From NCBI GenBank assembly GCA_035533075.1, contig DATLUO010000025.1, forward strand, positions 1 through 32,568: 32,568 nucleotides of DNA, written 5' to 3'. The translations under genes and the position numbers were made by a program. How positions within the stretch are numbered: position 1 is the stretch's first letter; every line of letters begins with the position of its first letter. The notes under the pieces are model-generated. The model ran no database searches. It saw only the letters and a list, made by a program, of their open reading frames with translations, and was not told the DNA's origin. This DNA is from Pirellulales bacterium (GTDB lineage Bacteria; Planctomycetota; Planctomycetia; Pirellulales; JAICIG01). This document shows positions 28,178 to 32,568 of the stretch, in pieces.

Positions 28178-29367
28178 CCATTGTGAAGTATCCGCACTCG
28201 AACCCCCAGAACGCTGAAACACGGGCCCGCAACAGCGAACAACGCGCTGCCAGCAGCGACGATCGCAAGGATTCACGGCCTCGCATCGGGCGTGCGCCAG
28301 CGGAAAGTCTTGCGACGCCGAGCGTGGACGGGAGGTTCGCCGACAGGTTCAAAGAGTATAAGTACGTTCCGCTGGAGTGTCCGAGCTGCGGCTTCGAGGG
28401 GAAGGTGAAGATCACCATGCTCGACCGCACGTTCCATTGCAAAGAGTGCAACCAACAGTTTCACGTGACGGTTCGGGGGACGGTGCCCGGCAAGCGGCCG
28501 CCCGACGAGCACGCAGTCGGTCCGGGCGCCCCGGTCGAGCTGAATAAGCCGAACATGGTCGAAGTATGGTTCGGCTATCTTCCGCGCGGCGCGCGTTGGG
28601 CGATGCTGCCGGTGGCCGTGGGAGCCTTCGTGCTTCTCGTCCTGCTGTTCCGCTGGACGCGAGACGCGCCGCTGCCGCGAGACCTGCCGAAGCGGGCCGA
28701 ACTGGCGGGCCGGGCCCTTGCACTAGGTGATTTGCAAACGCTCGATCGCATGGCGATTTCGGACCAGCGTAAAACGCTGCAAGAATGGTATGAAGCGGTT
28801 CGAGCCAAAGAATTCGAGGGCTTGACCCCGGAGTCGGAGCTGGGGGTGACCGTCGGCGAGTTGAGCAAGCTGTTGCGCAGGGTGGAGAGAGTGCCCGGCA
28901 AGAAAAAGAAGGTGGCGGTGGCCGATTTCCGCACGCCCGTGGAAATCGCCCTGCCGCCGGACGGCGACGATATGCAGCTCGTCGCCCAGGTCGACATGGT
29001 CTGGGTCAAAGAGGACGGCGAGTGGCGGATTGACGGAGATTGGTTGCGCGACAGCGAGCAGCGAATCGTGTTCGGGCCGCCGCGGCCGTTCGTTCCAGCC
29101 GTTCCCACAGGGGACGCGGCGGAAGAGATGTTGACGCAGGATGACTTCGAGGACGTCAACACCGAGGACGGCGACGCGGGCGAGGCGGCGCCCAACCCCG
29201 CCGCGCCGCCGCCGAATCGTCCTAAAACCGCGCTGGAACGAAAACGAATGCGCGAAGCCCAGGCTATGAAGGAATTTGCCGAACTACAAAAAGCCCAGGC
29301 ACAAAAGGCGGTGGAGCAAAAGAACGCCCCACCCCCGCCCCCGCCACGAAAAAGACGGGAGAACTAG
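28174..29367 (+). CDS. Zinc-ribbon single-pass membrane protein with Pro-rich tail
   Basis: 397-aa protein of unknown function. A disordered N-terminus (1-60) leads to a zinc ribbon, CPSCGFEGKVKITMLDRTFH plus CKEC (C69, C72, C89, C92). One membrane helix follows (about 142-161, AMLPVAVGAFVLLVLLF), then a folded C-terminal domain (about 165-310, ending EDGEWRIDGDWLRDSEQ). The end is acidic, then a coiled-coil-like KRMREAQAMKEFAELQKAQA with a proline run (PPPPPP) at the C-terminus. The GTG at 28174 overlaps the preceding stop; a second GTG at 28183 is also possible. The zinc ribbon would be cytoplasmic if the N-terminus is inside. It lies between two pseudopilin-like genes. Confidence 0.8.
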   Translation: MTIVKYPHSNPQNAETRARNSEQRAASSDDRKDSRPRIGRAPAESLATPSVDGRFADRFKEYKYVPLECPSCGFEGKVKITMLDRTFHCKECNQQFHVTVRGTVPGKRPPDEHAVGPGAPVELNKPNMVEVWFGYLPRGARWAMLPVAVGAFVLLVLLFRWTRDAPLPRDLPKRAELAGRALALGDLQTLDRMAISDQRKTLQEWYEAVRAKEFEGLTPESELGVTVGELSKLLRRVERVPGKKKKVAVADFRTPVEIALPPDGDDMQLVAQVDMVWVKEDGEWRIDGDWLRDSEQRIVFGPPRPFVPAVPTGDAAEEMLTQDDFEDVNTEDGDAGEAAPNPAAPPPNRPKTALERKRMREAQAMKEFAELQKAQAQKAVEQKNAPPPPPPRKRREN

Positions 29368-29373
29368 GTGGCC

Positions 29374-30495
29374 ATGAGACTGAAAAACATCCCTCACCAC
29401 GCGCGGCGGAGCGGGGGCTTTACCGTCGTCGAGTTGCTGGTCGTGCTGAGTATCATCGGCTTGCTCGCGGCCCTGCTGCTGCCGGCGGTGCAGTCGGCGC
29501 GCGAGTCGGCGCGGCGCACTCAATGCTCGAACAATCTCAAGCAAATCGCTTTGGCGACGCTCGGCTATGAGAGCGCGCACCGTGTCCTGCCGCCGGGGAC
29601 GATTTACACATCCGTCAGCCATCCGCAGGGCGACGCTTGCACGGCACCGACAACGCTCCTGCTCCCATATCTCGAGCAAAACAAAATTGCCAACCAATGG
29701 AACTTCAATTTCCCCTGGTGTTATGAGACGGCGGGCGCGGCGATCAATAGCGGAGTAAGTTCGCTGGCCAACGGCGTGGTCGTCAACGGCCTTATCGCCC
29801 AGCAGAAGTTGCCGGTGATGATCTGCCCCAGCGCGCCCAACCCGCGCATTCCGTTGCCCGACGCGGCGGCCTTCATCAACCGCAACCTGAACCAGGCCCC
29901 GTACAACGTCGATACCACCGGCGCGGGCTATCCCCTGCCGGTGTATGCCTACGGCGATTATTCGGGGTGCGCAGGTCTCGACGTCAATTTCGCGCTCAAC
30001 TACTGCAATTACAACTCGGGCCTGACGGCTGCGTTCAGCACCGCCTATGCCGGGGCCATTCCGGGCGTCTTCTGGCACAATAGCAAGGTGATGGCAAACT
30101 TCTCGGTACCTGTCGCCATGATCCGCGACGGCACGTCAAACACTTTCGGCTGGCTGGAAGACGCCGGCCGCCCCGCGTTGTACTACGGCGACCGGCCGGC
30201 CACGAAGAACGATGCCGCCAACGCCGGCGGCTTGGACGGTGCGGTGACCGTCGCCGGTTGGGGCTGGGCGGATACCGAGATCGCCAACTTGATCTCCGGC
30301 GCGGCCGTGGCGAGCAGGCCCGCTTGCGCCGTCAACGGCACCAACGACGGCGAAATCTATTCGTTCCATCCGGCCGGAGCGAACTGCGTCTTCGTCGACG
30401 GCTCTGTCCACTTCATCACCGCCGAAATCAGCAATTTCCCCCTCGGCGCCTTGGCGACGATGAACGCCGGAGAGATTGCCGAGACACCGGATTGA
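29374..30495 (+). CDS. DUF1559 pseudopilin-like protein 2
   Basis: 373-aa paralogue of the gene at 25596. The prepilin signal is [20 protein letters not shown], with the cleavage site between G and F. Shared stretches include [34 protein letters not shown] and GWGWADTEI, then [12 protein letters not shown] (H-X9-DG) and a NAGEI ending. I chose the ATG at 29374 with AGG five bases ahead. A GTG at 29368, directly after the upstream stop, is an alternative and does not change the mature protein. The similarity over the full length indicates a local duplication, with a phytase-like and a zinc-ribbon gene between the copies. Confidence 0.92.
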   Translation: MRLKNIPHHARRSGGFTVVELLVVLSIIGLLAALLLPAVQSARESARRTQCSNNLKQIALATLGYESAHRVLPPGTIYTSVSHPQGDACTAPTTLLLPYLEQNKIANQWNFNFPWCYETAGAAINSGVSSLANGVVVNGLIAQQKLPVMICPSAPNPRIPLPDAAAFINRNLNQAPYNVDTTGAGYPLPVYAYGDYSGCAGLDVNFALNYCNYNSGLTAAFSTAYAGAIPGVFWHNSKVMANFSVPVAMIRDGTSNTFGWLEDAGRPALYYGDRPATKNDAANAGGLDGAVTVAGWGWADTEIANLISGAAVASRPACAVNGTNDGEIYSFHPAGANCVFVDGSVHFITAEISNFPLGALATMNAGEIAETPD

Positions 30496-30509
30496 AACGG
30501 GGCGAACCG

Positions 30510-32144
30510 ATGCGGCGATCGAGCGAATCCGTGCTATGCGCCGCATTGGCGCTGGGGACCGCGGTTGTGTATGCGGGCAGCTTGGAAAACGAGTTCGTCA
30601 ATTTCGACGACGACCGCTACGTCTACGAAAACCCGACGGTCCGCGGCGGCCTGTCTCGCGAGGCGGTGGCCTGGGCCTTTTCCACATTTCAGGAGGGAAA
30701 CTGGCATCCCTTGACATGGCTGTCGCTGCAAGCCGACCGCTCGCTTTTCGGACTCACCCCGCGGGCTTACCATACCACCAACCTGGTTCTGCACACGGCG
30801 AATACGTTGCTGCTGTTCTGGATCATTCGCCTGATGGCCGGCGCAGTCGGACGCAGCGTCTGGATCGCCGCGTTTTTCGCCCTGCACCCCTTGCACGTCG
30901 AGTCGGTGGCCTGGGCCTCCGAGCGCAAGGACGTGCTTAGCACGTTCTTTTTGTTTCTTTGCCTGCTGTCTTGGGTGGCTTACGCGCGGCGGCCCGCCGT
31001 AGGAAAGTATTTGTTGTCGCTGGCTCTGTTCGCCCTCAGCCTGATGTCGAAAGCGATGGGCGTCACTTTGCCGCTGGTTTTGCTGTTGCTCGATTTTTGG
31101 CCACTGGACCGCTGGCCGCAGGCCGAGTTGGACCGGCGGCGCCAACTGAGAACAGGCGCCATATTGCTGATCGAGAAGCTCCCCTTCTGTTTGTTCAGCG
31201 GGGCGATCGCGGCGACGGCCGTGTTTACTCAATCCCACGGCAGTACCATGGACTACGGACACTCGATCCCGTTGTCCGCTCGGCTGCTGACGGTGCCCGT
31301 TAACTATGTGACGTACTTATGGCAAACATTCTGGCCGGTTGATCTGGCGGTTCTTTACCCGCACCCCGGCGCCGATTTGCCGCATTGGAAGCCGCTGGGC
31401 GCGGTGGTTGAGCTGGCCGCCGTCACGACGTTGGTGCTGCGGAAACGAAGCACTCGGCCTTACCTGCTATTCGGCTGGCTCTGGTTTTTGATCGCGCTGT
31501 TGCCGGTGATCGGGTTGGTACAGATCGGCGGTCAGGCCACCGCCGATCGCTACATGTATCTGCCGATGGTGGGGTTATTGATCGCGTTCTGCTGGGCCGC
31601 CTACGATCTGGCCGGCGAGTACCATTGGCATCCCGCAGTGTTGGCTGCGGCGCTGGCCGTCTGTCTGTTGAATTGCGCCAAGCTGACCACGTGTCAGATC
31701 GCCGTATGGCACGACGGCGTCACTCTTTGGGGCCATGCTTTGGCGATCACTCCGCCAAGCCTCTGGGCCTGCAATCAGTACGGCCAGGCGCTGGCGGTAC
31801 AGGGCGAAGACGAAGAGGCTGAGCACTGGTTTCGCCAGGCCCTGGCGATCGATCCGACGGCTCTCGCGCCCAACGCCAACTTAGGCAGCAACCTGCTGCA
31901 CCAAGGTCGGCCGGAGGAAGCCGCGCAGTACCTTTTGATCGCCCTTGAGACGCGGCCGGACGATGCGCTGTTGATCGAACGGCTTGGCCTCGTCGAAGAA
32001 ATGCAAGGGCGCCTCGACGCGGCGCTCGGCTACTACGAGCGTGCGGCCCAACTCGTTGCCAAAGCGCCGCGGTTTCGCCAAGACATCGAGCGCGTGCGCG
32101 CGCAGTTGGCCAAGCACGGGCCGGCGAATCACGTACACGAATGA
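30510..32144 (+). CDS. TMTC-like membrane glycosyltransferase with TPR tail, copy 1
   Basis: 544-aa protein with about ten membrane segments and C-terminal TPR repeats (about 415-525). The GT-C-type first outer loop has NFDDDRYVYENP (D33-D35), followed by NWHPLTWLSL and ALHPLHVESVAWASERKDVL. These are hallmarks of bacterial relatives of TMTC/PMT-type protein O-mannosyltransferases, which move a sugar from a lipid carrier to a protein outside the cytoplasm. The ATG at 30510 begins right before the first helix; in-frame sequence upstream lies inside the DUF1559 gene in another frame. Only 14 bp separate it from that gene, so they are probably one transcript. A tandem paralogue follows. Confidence 0.85.
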   Translation: MRRSSESVLCAALALGTAVVYAGSLENEFVNFDDDRYVYENPTVRGGLSREAVAWAFSTFQEGNWHPLTWLSLQADRSLFGLTPRAYHTTNLVLHTANTLLLFWIIRLMAGAVGRSVWIAAFFALHPLHVESVAWASERKDVLSTFFLFLCLLSWVAYARRPAVGKYLLSLALFALSLMSKAMGVTLPLVLLLLDFWPLDRWPQAELDRRRQLRTGAILLIEKLPFCLFSGAIAATAVFTQSHGSTMDYGHSIPLSARLLTVPVNYVTYLWQTFWPVDLAVLYPHPGADLPHWKPLGAVVELAAVTTLVLRKRSTRPYLLFGWLWFLIALLPVIGLVQIGGQATADRYMYLPMVGLLIAFCWAAYDLAGEYHWHPAVLAAALAVCLLNCAKLTTCQIAVWHDGVTLWGHALAITPPSLWACNQYGQALAVQGEDEEAEHWFRQALAIDPTALAPNANLGSNLLHQGRPEEAAQYLLIALETRPDDALLIERLGLVEEMQGRLDAALGYYERAAQLVAKAPRFRQDIERVRAQLAKHGPANHVHE

Positions 32145-32169
32145 AGCCCACTCACCGCTTGTTTTGTCC

Positions 32170-32568
32170 ATGCCCACCGGAGAATCCGTGCTAGCGAAAA
32201 ACTACTTCTGGCTGAGCATCGTGTTGGCGGCAGGGACCGCCTGGGCGTACGCCGGAACCCTGGAGAACGGGTTCGTCGATTTGGACGACAATGTCTACGT
32301 CTACCAGAACCCAATGGTGCGTCGCGGCTTGTCCGGACCCGGCGTCGCCTGGGCGTTTCGCACTCTGGAATACGGCAACTGGCACCCGCTGACGTGGTTG
32401 TCACTCGAGGCGGACCGCCAGTTTTTCGGCCTCGGTCCGCGCGGGTTTCACCGCACGAATGTCGTTCTGCACGTGGCCAATACGGTGTTGCTGTTTTGGG
32501 CCGTGCGGTTGATGACCGGCGCCGCGCTGCGTAGCGCCTGGGTGGCGGCGTTTTTCGCGCTGCACCCC
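32170..32568 (+). CDS. TMTC-like membrane glycosyltransferase, copy 2 (cut by window end)
   Basis: N-terminal 133 residues of a second family member. GFVDLDDNVYVYQNP, GNWHPLTWLSLEADRQFFGL, NVVLHVANTVLLFWAVRLM and VAAFFALHP match the first copy nearly position by position. The ATG at 32170 is shown, because its product aligns with copy 1 from 'ESVL' onward. However, GGAG lies five bases before an in-frame GTG at 32188, so translation may start there. It begins 25 bp after copy 1. The gene continues beyond the window, so a TPR tail cannot be confirmed. Confidence 0.82.
   Translation, partial: MPTGESVLAKNYFWLSIVLAAGTAWAYAGTLENGFVDLDDNVYVYQNPMVRRGLSGPGVAWAFRTLEYGNWHPLTWLSLEADRQFFGLGPRGFHRTNVVLHVANTVLLFWAVRLMTGAALRSAWVAAFFALHP

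Overview
The window is a high-GC, gene-dense bacterial segment that looks like a planctomycete, probably Pirellulales-like (inference). The signs are: two DUF1559 pseudopilin-like proteins with the H-X9-DG motif, a small membrane protein opening with the planctomycete-style 'RPQFSLRMML' N-terminus, an unusually long SecA (1233 aa), bacterial TMTC-like membrane glycosyltransferases with TPR tails, and a Kdo transferase showing an LPS-type envelope. No rRNA, tRNA, CRISPR array, phage module or intact transposase gene was seen.

Layout. 1-2118: secreted M28 zinc peptidase with PA and PDZ domains. 2121-4201 (minus): metK, followed by a membrane protein and a possible 37-aa membrane peptide. 4279-4575: 3' remnant of a cyclopropane-fatty-acid-synthase-type methyltransferase, squeezed between metK and a PQQ-propeller protein (4509-5870, minus). 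5871-6228: gap with a nested inverted repeat. 6229-7557 (minus): HD-domain dNTPase-like enzyme. 7748-9309: HEAT-repeat protein, then an overlapping pair (ParB-like protein plus an 85-aa partner). 9324-14900 (minus): small membrane protein, waaA and secA. 15201-18551: metallo-hydrolase, UDP-sugar pyrophosphorylase and mannose-1-phosphate guanylyltransferase. 18625-20940 (minus): zinc-ribbon protein, Rpn-like nuclease and fbp with a terminator-like hairpin in its leader. 21320-22816: frameshifted membrane-protein pseudogene. 22827-25151: TPR-redoxin secreted protein. 25596 to the end: DUF1559, phytase-like esterase, zinc-ribbon membrane protein, second DUF1559, and two tandem TMTC-like glycosyltransferases, the last cut by the window edge.

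How genes work together. metK supplies SAM. The UDPGP-family and ManC enzymes make nucleotide sugars that could feed LPS and glycan synthesis, alongside waaA. The last block pairs pseudopilin-like proteins with membrane glycosyltransferases, which suggests (inference) assembly and glycosylation of a surface or secretion structure.

The most unusual signals are not ordinary genes. (1) Three copies of a REP-like hairpin carry a GTAG foot and an identical 12-bp stem; one supplies the stop codon of secA. (2) Degenerate 7-bp tandem arrays sit in four intergenic gaps, and two of them abut the REP-like hairpins in the same relative order. (3) A nested a-b-c-b'-a' inverted repeat fills the 5904-6090 gap. 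(4) SecA appears to carry five tandem degenerate copies of a unit that E. coli SecA has once, plus a small beta-rich insertion in its second nucleotide-binding domain.
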